Origin: Micractinium sp. NFX-FRZ
Taxonomy: Eukaryota > Chlorophyta > Trebouxiophyceae > Chlorellales > Chlorellaceae
Reading direction: 5' to 3'
Assembly (NCBI GenBank): GCA_029339195.1
Contig: JAPTJF010000318.1
Span: 1 to 64,000, forward strand
DNA length: 64,000 nt
Shown here: one piece after another, positions 51,801 to 63,568 of the stretch
How positions within the stretch are numbered: the stretch's first letter is position 1
Layout of the letters: the number at the start of each line of letters is the position of its first letter
Translations under genes and position numbers: made by a program
The notes under the pieces: generated by a model
Database searches by the model: none
What the model was told of the DNA's origin: nothing
What the model saw: the letters and a program-made list of their open reading frames with translations, nothing else

Positions 51801-52741
51801 CTATGCCGCCGCCTCCGCCCCCGCCTGGGAGGTGGTGATACGCAATGCGGGCCACTTCCAGGTGCGTGCCGCCTGCCTCCTCCAATTTCGTCGTTGTTGC
51901 GGTGTGCTTGTTCTGCTGTGCTGCAGAACCTAGACAGCTGGGGCAGATGACAGTCGCCTCATGTGGCTTCACGCCTGCTGCACCGGTTCCGCTGCACTGT
52001 TTTTCTCGTTCAACCACTCTGTCTTGCGTCCCCTCCCCTCCCTCTGCAGCACCTGGACAGCCGGGGCGGCTTCATGGACGCCCTCTGCACAGTTTCTCTG
52101 CATAACTCTTCTCGTTCACCCACTTTGTCTGCCGTTTGCTTCCTATGCAGCACCTGGACAGCCGGGGCGGCTTCATGCACGCCAACTGCGCCGCTTTCCC
52201 TCGTCTTGGTTAGCTGATCTCACGTATTCTGTTTTCCTTTCTGTCTCTTCTACAGTACCTGGACAGCCGGGGCGGCTTCATGGACGCCATCTGCGCCGTG
52301 GGCCGCGCCCCCGACCCCTCCGTTGTGGCCCTCACCCAGGCCGCCATGGTGGCATGGGCTGAAACAATGGTGCGGGACGACAGCAGCCGACTGGTGGGCG
52401 GCACCGCCCCACGCCTCGGCACGCCCGCCAACGCAGCCGTTGGATCCAGCGGCCCAGCAGCCCAGCAGCAGCAGCAGCAGCAGCAGCAGTTTGTGGCAGG
52501 TGCCTCCCCGCCTCCCCGCCTGCGCATGGGGGTTGACTCTGACGGCAGCATCGTGGCGGGGCTGGCCTCCTGGGATGCAGCCGAGCGGCTGTTTGCCACG
52601 GAGCGCAGCGCGCGCGAGCTGCTGGCCGGCAGCAGCGGCGGCGGCGGCGGCGGGGGAGGCAGCGGCCAGGGGGCCAAGGGGGCGGCAGAGCTGGACTTTA
52701 CTGTGCGCCTCAAAAACTTCCAGCTCACCTGGTCCAGCTAG
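48842..52741 (+). CDS. CLH: Chlorophyllase-like alpha/beta hydrolase with plastid and Tat-type lumen signal, 7 exons
   Basis: Exons 48842-49484, 49819-49901, 50295-50377, 50738-50920, 51254-51447, 51782-51861, 52256-52741; 583 aa. The ATG at 48869 has the better context, so the start may be nine codons later. GHSRGG (323-328) is the chlorophyllase nucleophile motif with Ser325; LLDPVD supplies the likely Asp (348 or 351) and NAGHFQYLD the His (420). Chlorophyllase cleaves phytol from chlorophyll. The N-terminus has a Pro-rich stretch, then [18 protein letters not shown] (125 onward) and an AHAAAA end, a twin-arginine lumen signal after a transit peptide. The C-terminal 130 residues add nine Gln and nine Gly runs, absent from land-plant enzymes of about 320 aa. 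Decoy copies of the last exon start occur upstream. Confidence 0.88.
50615..50735 (+). repeat. Tandem duplication before CLH exon 4
   Basis: Two units of about 68 bp, each with GGAAGAAAGCCAAC / GGAAAGACATCCAAC then GCCCTCTGCGCCCT and CTCCCACCCC. The second abuts the exon 4 acceptor. Confidence 0.8.
51476..51520 (+). repeat. GT-rich microsatellite after the CLH exon 5 donor
   Basis: GTGTGTGTG passes into GGTGGTGGT and then GGGTGGGTGGGT. This lies about 30 bp after the donor of exon 5. A C-run of about 17 bases precedes the matching acceptor near 51763-51778. Confidence 0.8.
52042..52195 (+). repeat. Two decoy copies of CLH exon 7 start
   Basis: CACCTGGACAGCCGGGGCGG preceded by a GCAG acceptor occurs at 52050 and 52151. 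The true exon starts TACCTGGACAGCCGGGGCGG at 52256. All three share about 40 bp. Use of either decoy keeps the His420 context but meets a stop soon after (first decoy at about 52217), dropping the Q/G-rich tail. Confidence 0.9.
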
Positions 52742-53327
52742 CCAGACCTAGGTGCTGTAGGCGCAAGGTATTACAACGATTTCCAGTATTCTCGCCATAA
52801 TATGTCGGGTGCAGCCCCGCAATAAGCAGGTCCACCTTCTTTGCCCCAGCTTGCCCAGGCGTGCCAAGGATTTCCTGTCCTGTTTCTGCTCTCTGCCTCT
52901 GCCCCCGCCTCATCCGGCCTGCTCACTTGTCTTAACCAGTTACACATGCGTGGATCTGATTAGCGAGCGTGAGAAGCTGCATACGGGTGTTTCAATTGCA
53001 TTGTCAATTGCAAATAGTTGTGGAATCTAGTTGTGGGACTTAGTTGCGGCAAATAGTTGTGGGGGTGATATGGGAGTGTTCAGTAGTGATGTGGGCAGAC
53101 TGTCGTTGAGAGGGTGGCAAAGGACGATGAGTGGCGCATGCGTGGCCTGTGCGAGTTGTGTTCCTGTCGCCAGCACGCAGCCGGCAGCAAACTGCACTAC
53201 TTTTGGTATCATAGCTATAACTAGTGGCATGCATCACGCTGCCGGCACGCTGGGCCCCCTTACTAATGCGGCATGCTCACAGGGGGGAGCCTCCTGCTCT
53301 CCCACCTGCTGCTGCTGCCGCCGCTGC
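52742..53327. other. Convergent intergenic region CLH / AP2
   Basis: 586 bp between two converging stop codons, holding both 3' UTRs. AATAGTTGTGGG-like units repeat at 53010-53065. A minus-strand TGTAA (TTACA at about 52941) could end the AP2 transcript. No gene seen. Confidence 0.5.
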
Positions 53328-56300
53328 TCAGCATTGCTGTCCCGCCAACGCAGCCTGCTGCTGCTGCTCCAAGGCCTGTTGCTCATCCTCCTGCCCTCCA
53401 CTCCACTGCTGTTCCGCCTCCTGCTGCAGCTGCTCCGCCTGCTGCTGCAGCAGAGTATGCTGGTCCAAAGACATTGGCTCCCCACCCAGCCCCAGCCACT
53501 GCCCCCAGGGCCCCGCCACCGGCACCTCCCCTGCTGCCCCCGCCATCAGCGCTTGCAGGTCTGGAGGCGCCAGGCGGGGCAGCGATGCCAGGGAGGGCAG
53601 CGATGCCAGGGAGGGCAGCGCCGCCAGCTGTGCCAGCGTCAGCGGCTGCCCCGGCTGTCCAAACACGCCAGGTGGCAGCTGTGCCGCAGGTGTGCCGCCG
53701 GCAGCGGGTGCAGCAAGAAGCGCTGCATTGCTGCCAGGTGGCGCCAATGGCCTGGCGGGCGGCAGGCGGGCCTCAAAGAGGCCGGGCGCCATGCGCCGCA
53801 CGCCCTTGTACCTGGCGGGGACAACAGGGAGAGGGGTGGGCGGGGCGGGGAGGTCAGGAGGCACTGCCGTGCTACTGGGTAGGGCTGAGGGTGTGCTTCA
53901 ACACATGTAGCGCTCATTATTACGAGCCCACTTGCTGGTGATGTTGCGGCTGGTTCCTAGCCGGCCCACTTGGCCAGACAGCCACCAGGATGGCTCCTCA
54001 CCAAGCCAGCTCCGCCCAGCCTGAACGCACTCCTCACGGCTGCCCACCCTGCCCTGCCACGCCCCTCTCACTTGCTGCTCCGTCCCAGCGCCGCCTGCGC
54101 GTTCTTGCGGATGGCCGCCACAACCTGGTCGCCGCTGTGGGCCGCCAGGGTGGCCAGGTGGCGGGCGTAGCTCTCGGCGGGGAAGTTCTGCGGGCAAGGG
54201 AGGGAGACACCGGTGGAAGTGAGGGAGGAGGGTGGGTGGGTGATAGGCAAGCACCGGGGGAGGGCGGAGGGTAGAAGAGAAGTGCAGGGCACATTGCCGA
54301 CGGCATTGGGGGAGGGGAAGCAGAGCATGCCGCGTTGCACAGCAGCGGGATGACACGATGGCACCCGCCCCGTGGCCCGCTGCTGGCGGGCAGGGTGGCG
54401 CCGGGACATGGCTGGGGTCTGGGTGTGCAGGCACGGGCAGGGTACGGACCTGCGTGCCCAGGCCAAACTTGAGGGCTGCCAGGTCCACAGCACGCCCAGC
54501 TGCCTCCCGGGTGGGGAACTTGCCCAGCCACACAGCATCCTGCGGGCATGAGGGCATTGTGTGCGTGGGATGGTCAGGGCGAGGTGCGGGGCGGGCAGCG
54601 TTTTGCAGGCCAAGCAGGACGCGAGCGCGCTGCAGGAGCAGAGCAAGGAGATGAAGGGGAAGATCAAGGAGGCCGAGGAGCTGGAGAAGCAGGTGGGGCT
54701 GGGAGGGCGTAAATGCCAGCGAGGGGCTGGGTCTGAGCGGCATTGTTGGGGTGAAGGCCTGGCGGCATATGCCAGGCATGCAGCGGGGCAGTGGGTGGGC
54801 GTGAGGGCGTGTGGGGGTTGGTTGTTTGCAGGTGCATGTGGCACGGTGCATGTGGATGCCAAGGGAGGGGGCAGGGGAATGTGGGGCAGGCAGGCAGGCA
54901 GGCAGGCAGGGTGAGTCTGGGCAGGGTGCGACTGGCAAGTGCTGCCTGCTTCCTGCTGGGTTACGGGCTGACCCGCCGCAGCCCTGACACTCAGCCTCCC
55001 ACACCCTCGCGCCTGCCTGGAACCTCCAGGCAAACCGCTGCCCTGCCGCGACCTCCATGCAGCTGCACTTACCAGGCAGCATGACCCCCATGATCACAAA
55101 GCCCTGCATAGCGCACCTGCCTGAACCCCTCCAGGAAGCCGCTGCCCTGCCGCTCCTCCGCCGCCGCAGCCGCCACGGGTGCGGGGGGCTCCAGGTAGGC
55201 GTCCCACACCAGGGAGTTGGTGTCGCGCCTCACGCCCCGCAGCTGCCCCTGCACAGGAGGAGGGTCGGGTGGCAGCGAGGCATGTGGGTGCTTAGGAGTC
55301 AAAGTTATCAATCAAGTGCATGTCCCACACCAGGGAGTTGGAGTTGCGCCTCACCCCCCGCAGCTGCCCCTGCAGGAGCGGGGAAAAGGAGGCATGGGCA
55401 GAGGGCTGGTGTTGGAGGGAGCCTGGTGTGGGAGGGGAGGGGCTGGGCCGTGCAGGCGCTCAATGAGCAGGTTCCGTCGGTGGGCTGAGTTGCGTCAGTG
55501 AGCTGATGTCACCAGGCGGGCAGCAGACCGTGCTGATGGCAAGGTGGAGTGGTGGGCGATCAGGCAAGCAGAGCTGTCAGTGCTCAGCCTCACCAGGCGC
55601 GTGCCGTCCCTGGCCTCGGCGGCGGCGGGGTCTGGCAGGGGCGCCGAGGCGGCGCTCTGCAGCTCCCGCTGGACGCCGGCGAGCACCCGGCCAAATGCCG
55701 CCTGGAAAGGAAGTCGGGAGCGGGAATTGATTGTGAGGCGTTCATGGCAGCACACAGCTTGCATTAGAGCCTGGTAAGCACCGGGCCGAAGGCCGCGTGA
55801 GGATCAAGGGGGTGGGCTGACATGCCGGCCTCACACACAAGGGGGTGGGGGGCGGGGGGAGAGGATTGGGCATGGGTGTCACGCACTGAGGCATGCAAGG
55901 GCAGGTTGCGGTGTGGGGGTGCCACCATTGCAGCTCAATTGGGGGCCGGCAGGCTTGCACACATTGGGGGACACACTCACCGAGGGCCGGCTTGTGAGAC
56001 CACGTGCCGCCGCAGCAGGCTGCGCTTGCGCTGCGGCCGCAGCCGCTCGGCCTGCATGCTGCTGCTGCTGTGGCGGCGGCTGTGGCTGAGGTGTGCTGGT
56101 GCTGGTCGCCGTCTCCTCCCGCTGCCCCTGCTGCAGCCCGCGCCCGGCGCCAGCTGCCAGCATGTGAGCGGGCATGCTGTGGGCGACGTGCAGACCCAGC
56201 GGGCCCAGCGGGCCTAGCAGGCCTGGCGCCATTGGCGCCAGCAGCTGTGCCGGCAGAGTGGTGGCCTCTGCGGGCCTAAAGGGCTGGGCGGCGTGGGCCT

Positions 56301-59255
56301 CAAACAGGCTGCGGATGACGGGCACCTCCCTGCAGAGGGAGAGTGAAGTTGAAGGAGGAGCAGAGGGGCGGGGAGGGAGCAGGAGGTGGCATGGGCTGTG
56401 CCTCAAGGGTGGGGGGACTGGGCAGTGCCTGTGTGTGCATTGAAACACTGGTGACAATGCAGTGGGCAGAAGGGACTCGGGGTGCCCCAGCTACCCTCCA
56501 GCGATGTCACACCACGATCCCCATCCGGCCCACCTGTCATGCTTTGCTGCCGCCAGCAGCGCCGGGCCGTGCCTCAGCATGCGTCCCGTCTCGGGGCTGC
56601 AGGGCGGGGAGGGGATGGGTAGGTGCAGGTTGGAGGCGCCGTGCATGTGCCACCAAGACCAAGCTTGCAGGAGGCACCAAACGCAGACACAGCAGCCGAA
56701 CACTGCCTGCAAATGCCGCACCCCCCCCCCCACACACACACCCACCCGTTCTCTTCACCACGCTGCATGCGCCCCATCCCCTCACTCACTCCTGGGTGTA
56801 GCCCAGCGCCAGCTTGGCGGAGCGCTCCTGTGGTGAGTCGCCAGCTGGCGGGGATGCCAGGCTGGCGCCGCCTGCAGAGAACACATGAGCGTGTGAAGGA
56901 GGGGTGCCGGCTGCCTGGGACGCGGCACTTGCCATGTGTGGCGGACAGCTTCAATCAGCATGCAGCAGACGGGGCATCTTGGCCTCCCTCTCACCCACAC
57001 ACCTCTGGGCGCCCGCTTGCGCTTGGGGCGGGGCTTGCTAGCTGAGGGGCTGGCCAGGGCCGCCGGCGTTGCCGACACGGAGGCCGCGGCGGCAGGCGCG
57101 GTGGGGTGTGAGGCCCCCAGGCTGCTGGTCCCCGGGGTGGCTGGGTAGGTGCCAGAGAAGGGGGGCAGCGGCTGGCCCTTCAGGCAGGGCGGGGGCAGTG
57201 GGTGTGTCAGTGAGTGGTTGGAGCGGTTGGAGCGCAGGCGGCGCTGGGAGAGGCAGCAAGTTTGCATCAGTCCAACATCTGGGGCCGGATTCCGCACACA
57301 TTCTGAGTGTGCAGGGTGCAGGTGCCGTGCAGTTGGAGATGGACTCCTCACTTACCAGGTGGAAGGCCATGGGTGTGGGGTGCCCCGCCGCCTGCAGGAT
57401 CCTGCCGGTGGCTGCATCCACATACACCGGCTGCACCATCTGCACACGGCAGCTCACAGGGAGCAGGGGAGGTGGGGGAGGTGGTGAGTGAGGGAGAGGG
57501 AGCAGGTGGCTGTGTGCGGCCGGCAGCACGGGGCAGGGCAGCCGGCCTGATGGTGGAGCAGGGAAATTGGAGCCGGGACGTATAGGCCAGGCTGCAGAGG
57601 GCAGGCAGGCAGCCTTGGGAGAATGGAGATTGGAGCAGGGGCCTCGTGTTCCACACCCCGCCCCCCGCCCACTTGCCTGGTACATGCCCCCTGCAGGGTA
57701 CTGCCCAGGGAACACTTGGTAGTGCAGCACCTGCTGGGCTTGCTGCGCCTGCTGCTGTGCCTGCTGTGCATGCTGCTGTGCCAGCTGGCGGTCCAGCGGG
57801 ATGGCTGCCCCCGGGCCTGGGGGCGCCGTGTGTGTGGGTGGCACGCTGCCGTGGCTGGCCACCGTGCCAGCAGACACCGCTGTGCTGCCGGGCCCCCCTT
57901 CTAGGGATGCCAGCACGCTGCGTGCCACCGCGGCCTCGGCAGCCAGAGCCGCTGCATTGCCTGGGAGGGCGGGGCAGAGATGCAGCATTGTGAGGGATAC
58001 CGGGCTGGGCTGACTCAAGCCGGCACTGCTTCGGCACACAGGCATACCAAACCACCCCATGGGCTTGGCGGGCACACTGGTCGGCGGGAAGCTGCCGGGA
58101 ACTTGCCTGGTGCGGGAGGCGGCTGCGGCGCGGCAGACGCGGCGGGTGGCGTGAAGCTCTCGCCGGTGCCTGGCGAGATGAGGGCTGCAAACTGCAGGAG
58201 GAGGAAAGGGTGGACGCAACGGGGCATGCGGGTGGACGTAACGCGGCTGGAGGGGAGCAAGCAGCTGCTGCCGGGTGGGTGCCCAGAAGCAAGGCCCACC
58301 GCTGGCCAGGGTTGGCTCGCGTCTAATTTCACGCTGCGCATGCTGTGTCAGCAGCGTACAGCACAGCACAGCACAGCACAGCACAGCACAGCACGATGCA
58401 CAGCACAGTGCACCTGCGCGTCCAGCAGCTCGTCCCCCTCCTGCCCCCGGAAGATGGCCTCCAGTGAGGCGGGGGACAGCTCCGCCCCGGCGCTGTCCAT
58501 CTGCCTGCAACCGGTGGCACATGTGAGGGGAGGCATGTGAGGTGGGAGCGCAGCAGCACACAAAATTGCATCCAGTGAGTGGGGCGCTCGGGAGAGCGCG
58601 AGGCGTCCTGGGCTAGGGGCAGCAGGGCAGGGCAGCGCACTCCCCTCGCTGCACACACACACACACACACACACACACGCGCTCCTTGTCCTCCTGCAGA
58701 CCCAGGCAGCATTTCAGACACGGCATTCCCCCCCGCTCACAGGATGCCTCGCAGGAAGAGGTCATCGCTGGAGCCCCGCAGCAGCTCTGTGGGCAGCGTC
58801 ATGGCGGGGCGGGGCGCCAGTGGCTGCGGGTGCGGCACCGGGGAGGGCAGGCCGCCCAGCGCTGCCACGTCCCTGCAATGAAAAGCAGGGGACCAGTAAG
58901 CGCTGAGTTGGAAGCCTTGGGTGCGACTTACATGCCGCCCCGACAGCAGCTAAAGCTGGGAAGCATCGCGGGCAGCACAACAACAGCAGCAGCAGCAGCA
59001 GCAGCAGCAGGAAGCCGTTGGCAGGGAGCGGCAGCACCTGCCCGCACCCCAACACCCCAACACTCACTGGAACAGTGCGGTAAAGGCGGCATCATCGTCC
59101 AAGTCCAGATCAGGGGGTGCTGCTGCAGTCTGGTGAGTCAGCAAGGGTCCTGCCTGGGGGGCGGCTGGCGGCTGGGGAGCCAGGCCAGGCGGCGCCCGGG
59201 GCGGCGAGAGGAAGATGTCGCTGAATGCATCGTCTTCTGGGGCGCTGTGCTGCAT
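53328..59255 (-). CDS. AP2/ERF-domain transcription factor, 15 exons
   Basis: Exons 5' to 3': 59255-59068, 58872-58741, 58504-58414, 58191-58107, 57960-57677, 57439-57356, 57243-57003, 56871-56790, 56596-56534, 56329-55981, 55701-55594, 55248-55117, 54539-54450, 54187-54072, 53811-53328; 842 aa, frame closed. One AP2 domain (about 572-652) reads LRGVRRDTNSLVWDAYLEPP, then WLGKFPTREAAGRAVDLAALK and NFPAESY. It carries a roughly 20-residue A/E-rich insert in the middle. A second partial AP2 start, YKGVRRMAPGLFEARLP (683 onward), has no following WLG/YDLAA half. A basic KPRPKRKRAPRG stretch (about 357-368) may be the nuclear signal. The N-terminus has acidic-hydrophobic motifs; Q-rich stretches follow. 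Introns 4 and 5 use GC donors (CAG/GCAAGT). The true start could lie further upstream. Confidence 0.88.
55317..55375 (-). repeat. Duplicate of AP2-gene exon 12 start inside intron 11
   Basis: Plus-strand GTCCCACACCAGGGAGTTGG at 55322 repeats 55201 and continues through CGCCTCAC(C/G)CCCCGCAGCTG and CCCCTGCA. This is the start of the AP2-encoding exon plus its acceptor, copied about 121 bp upstream in transcript sense. The copy diverges beyond the first 20 codons. Confidence 0.9.
58357..58394. repeat. (AGCAC)n pentanucleotide repeat
   Basis: About seven AGCAC units in intron 3 of the AP2 gene; same unit as at 16901 and 33142. Confidence 0.9.
58651..58678. repeat. (CA)n dinucleotide repeat
   Basis: Fourteen CA units in intron 2 of the AP2 gene. 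Confidence 0.95.
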
Positions 59256-60673
59256 GGGAGATGGGCGGGTGTGCTGCTGCCAGGACTGTGGCTGCCAGGC
59301 GGATGCAGCTGCATGCGCAGTGCTGTCTTGCTCGAGAGCGTGCTGAGAAGGGAGGGAGCAGGCCAGACTGCAGAAGGGCGGCGGCAAGAGCGAGTGTGAA
59401 TAGTGGGCCTGGCCCGCTCGCCGGCGGCGCCGCTCCGAGGTAGGGCCCCTAGCAGCTGCACTTACCGACGATCGGCGGGCACCCTCAGGCACTCGAAATA
59501 GTTGCCTCGAAAACTGCTTACTGCCCCGCTGCTGCTGGAGGGCCCGGTGTGGGGTGCTCTGGGTGAGGATGGTGTGCCGAACTTTGGATGGGGGATGCCT
59601 CGGACGGCTGAAAAGGTTCAGAAAACTGTGGGATGGGGTGAAAGATGGCACACGGGACACCAGCCAGCAACGGGGCGGCGGTGACGCGCTCAAGGCGCGC
59701 GGCTCAGCAGCAGAGGCCGGGCACGGCAGCCATCGTGAGAGACTTGAGTTACGGTGGGGATGTGCAGATGAAAAAGCAATAAGGAGGCCATCAGCCGCCC
59801 GCCGGGGGTGCCTCCAAGGCTGCCTCGACCAGAGCGGCACAGTCAGCGCCAGCGGGGCGGGGCATGATTGAAAGAGGGTCTCTCATAGTCTCACTGCAGG
59901 TGACCTGCCCTTGTCTGAAGAATCACGGAAGATTTCGTAAGACATCAGGGGTGGATGGCAAGCACAGCATTGTGCAAGAGGGCCAGGGGACTGCTGCTGC
60001 CACCGTCACTGCGCCCTCTCCATGCCCATGCCGCTCCCTGCGATCCTCACCTGCCGGCGGCAGCGGGGGTTCCGTTTTGATCAAGCAAGGTCTCGGTGTC
60101 ACAGTGACGAGCACACAGTTAGGCGCCAGCCAGCGGAAGGCAGGCGGGCTCCACTGCATGCAGGGCACAGCAATCGGCATGGCACTGGTGTGCAGGCAGC
60201 AGTAATATGCGGTGACAGTCTGCACCGCATTCAACTTGTCCCTCGGCCCACTACGTGCCTCAGCGTGAGCAGGATAGTTCACTTCTTTTTGGATTACAAG
60301 GTTCCCTCTCAGCCAAGGACTAGACAGAAAGAATGTTGCGGTGGCAGGGGAGGCTGCGGCACCGGCAGTCAAATCGGGGGATAGTGGTGGACGGGATCGG
60401 TCTGTGTAGAAATACTCAAGGGGTGGTGTGGCAAGGCCCGGGAAACAAGGACGGGACTGCAGGGCTAACCATTAAGGGGTTGAGCCCTTGGGGCGAGGTG
60501 GCACAGGCACAGAGGGGGGGGGGGAGCAACACAAAGTGGTGGGTAGGGCGCGGGTCAGGTGGGGTGGGGTGGAAAGAGTAGTGGAGGCAAGCCGCGGTGC
60601 TGCTCTGCTACGCTCTGCTCAAAGCAGAGCGGGGCGGCGCTGCCGGCTGCCTCTGCGTGTGATCCCGCGTGGA
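59256..60673. other. Intergenic region upstream of the AP2 gene
   Basis: 1.4 kb holding the AP2 promoter and 5' UTR and the 3' flank of the next minus-strand gene. A minus-strand TGTAA (TTACA near 60294) may be the polyadenylation signal of the secreted-protein gene. The minus frame stays open upstream of 59255 to 59840, so an additional AP2 5' coding part cannot be excluded. Nothing else supported. Confidence 0.45.
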
Positions 60674-62407
60674 TTACGAGTAGGCAAAGGCGGGTGCTGC
60701 GCCGGTGGCAGCTCCCACGCCGGAGAACAGGCCCTTAGCGTTGCCCACCAGGTCCTGCACACCGCTGCCCACGGTGCCCAGCACCTTCTTCACCTCCTCA
60801 GTAATCTGCGGCACATGAGGGAGGCAGGGGGAGGCAGGGGAGGGGGTAAGAGAGGAGAGGCGGGGGAAGCACGTAACATGGAGCTGGCCCAATGACAGGT
60901 GGCTGGGTGGCCAAGGCAGGGGAGGCGAGCGGGCATGTCATCTGCGCAGGCGGGCAGCGGGGAGCACCAAAGCGCGGCTGCCCTGCACCCACGGGGCACA
61001 TGCACCCCGGCGAGCGCCCCTCCGCCGTACCTGCGCGGTGAGGCCGTTGAGGTCGGGCGCCTGCGTGCCGTCGAACACAAACAGCACCTTCTCCATCTCC
61101 TCGCCAAAGGTCTTGGTCACCTTGCACTCCTTGGAGGTGAAGCTGCACGGTAGCGGGTTGGGGTGAAGGGGAATGTAGGCTCGAGCGGGGGGAGGCAGGG
61201 GGGCGTGCTGTGGCTGCAAAACATGTGCGGGGAACACCAGGGGGTGGGGCACTGCCCCGCCGCCACCGGGTGCGACGCCCTGGCATGCGCCGCCCCCGCC
61301 CCGGCCCGCCCCCCCGCAGGCACTCACACAGGGGCGGAGTGGTACTTGGAGGTGAAGTTGGCGGGCGACTTGACGTAGGAGATGGAGGGCTCATAGCACT
61401 CCAGCTCCTGCAGGGGGGCGGGGGTGCGGGAGAAGGGGTGACGTGTGTCAGTTACGGCGGGCGCTTGAGCCGCCGGCGGTGCAGCAACATGTAAGGCAGG
61501 TGCACTGAACATTCGTTCCTGCTACAGTTGTCAACCAGCGGCACTCCCCCTAGCGCCCACCTTGATGTCGTCGTGCATCCACTTGGACTCGTTGAAGGTG
61601 CAGTTGCCCAGGGAGAAGGTGACGGCCATGGACTGGCCGATGAAGGAGGCGGGGACCTTCTCGCCTGCGGGAGAGAGGGAGGGAGGGTGTCAGCTTCGTT
61701 GCATGAGAGGCGGGAGTGTGGCAGGCAGCGCCAGACTAGCGGCAGGCGGCAGGCGGGTTGGCGGCACACCGCAGGCGGAAGGGGCGGCAGGAGCACTCCC
61801 AGGCGTCGGAAGCCCAGCCTGCCCCGCCCCGCCCTCCCCCACCCTCCGCCCGTCGGCTCACTGGGGACGAACTCTGCGGGTGTGCAGTACTCCTTCTCAA
61901 AGGCAGCCAGGGCAGCCTCGGCCTGGGCGCCGGCGTTGGCGTAGGCGGTGGACAGGGCGCTCATGGAGGCAGAGGCAGCGGTCTTCAGGGAGTCAAGGGA
62001 GCTCTGCAGGGAAAGGCAGGGGGGAAGGAAGCAGCTGGGGATGAGGGTGAGTCTGGGAGCAGGTGGGGAGCAGGAAGGGAGGGCAATAGGTGGGCTGGCG
62101 GGCGGCGGGCCCGCGCCCACCGCGCTCCCCGAGGCACCGGGCCGCCGCCTGCTCCCAGGCACCCCCCGCCTTGCTCGCTCGCCCCCCCCGCCCCTGCTCT
62201 CACCTTCATGGAGGCGCCCACGCCTCCTGCGGGCTGCACACCGCCCAGCAGGCCGCCTCCGAGCATTTGCTGCAGACCCGCGCCAAAGGCGGGCGGCGTC
62301 GCCCCCGCCCCAGCGGCGGTGGCGGCAGTAGCAGTGACGGCCTGCGCGCGGGCGCCCGCCCCGCAAAGGCAGATGGCCACAAGGGCCAGGCACAGTCCGC
62401 GCCGCAT
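60674..62407 (-). CDS. Small secreted protein, algal family of unknown function (paralog 1), 6 exons
   Basis: Exons 5' to 3': 62407-62204, 62003-61862, 61664-61561, 61407-61328, 61142-61031, 60805-60674; 257 aa, frame closed. A clear signal peptide (MRRGLCLALVAICLCGAGARAQA) is cut near AQA. The mature part has ALSTAYANAGAQAEAALAAF, EKEYCTPAEFVP, CTFNESKW, ELECYEPSISYV and KECKVTKTF, with four Cys that could form two disulfides and two NxS/T sites (NES, NFT). No membrane anchor or catalytic motif. It is divergently paired with a paralog at 63569. Extracellular or vacuolar location is inferred; the function is not recognised. Confidence 0.8.
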
Positions 62408-63568
62408 GGCGAAGGGCTGCTGGGGAACTGTAGGCGAGGTGGGGAGCGGTTTAGCGGTGGTGGGTGCTCGAGGCCCGATAGCGAGGCGATGATCGAAGCA
62501 AAGAATAGACGGAATGCAGCAGGCGGGCGGGCTTATGACCTCGGGAGGCTCATGCCTCGAGCTGATGCGGCGGGAGGAGCCCCCGAGGCAGGGCTGTACA
62601 GCCTGCGGGACAGTGCACAGCGGGGGGCTGCAAACCGCTCTGCAGCAGCGGTTTTCTCACGGTAAAACGGCTGTTGTCAGCTCACATGACGACGGTGGGA
62701 GCTACATTGCCGGCACCGTGGGTCCAAGGGCCACCACCCAAGTGACTGCCACAAATGGCCCGGTGGGCTGCCGCTCGCCGCCGGCGCCGGCGCTGGCCTG
62801 CGCCTTCGTGCCAACTTTCTGCCCTTGCCCATACCGCCAGGCACGCTCAGTAAAGGTTCCGATTTCCAAAATCCTTCCTCGCACCACATATGGCTGGATT
62901 GACGGCGCCGCAAATTTGAATGTAAACGACTGGGCGACAGCTGGGGGGCACGCACCCAAGCCAGCTGCAGGCACATCAATGCAGCGGAACAACGAGGCCA
63001 CCCAGGTCCTTGCAAAATCATAATGTGTAATTCCACAAGACATGGTCCTTGTGTGAGCCGCATGCACATGCATACAACGGGCGGCGCTCTGGCTCTTGCG
63101 GGCGGTGCCGGCACGACGGCCCCACAGATGAGCATCCGCACCCCATGCGCGCACCAAGAAACGACAAACATGCAATTAAGCAATAGGCCCTTTAAGTTGA
63201 ATCTCCTACATGGACAGAAGCTACAGCATAAAGCATGCCCCAGCATGCGTGGGTGCACATGGGAGTGGAGCGGCCACAAACGCCCCGACACAGGGTGCGA
63301 CGGCACTGGCAACGGCCCAGCATGGGCTCGCGCCCGGCGGGCCCTGCGCAAATCGCTTGCAAACGCCTATACCAGGCTCGACGTACACCTTTCGGTGTGA
63401 TTCAGCGCCAGATGGAGATTTAGAAAGGTGCTGAGCTGGCACGTTGACCTCGAGGCGGCCCAAAAGCCGAGGCACCGGGCCTCGAACAGCACTTCGCTTC
63501 CCCAGCTACCTTGGTCATACCTGCCAGGCCTCTCAGAGCTTACGCCGCAGCCCCAGCCGCACGCCAGG
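62408..63568. promoter_or_regulatory. Divergent intergenic region between the secreted-protein paralogs
   Basis: 1.16 kb between the two start codons, presumed to hold both promoters. No gene, RNA or clear repeat recognised; no obvious TATA box adjoining either start. Confidence 0.45.
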
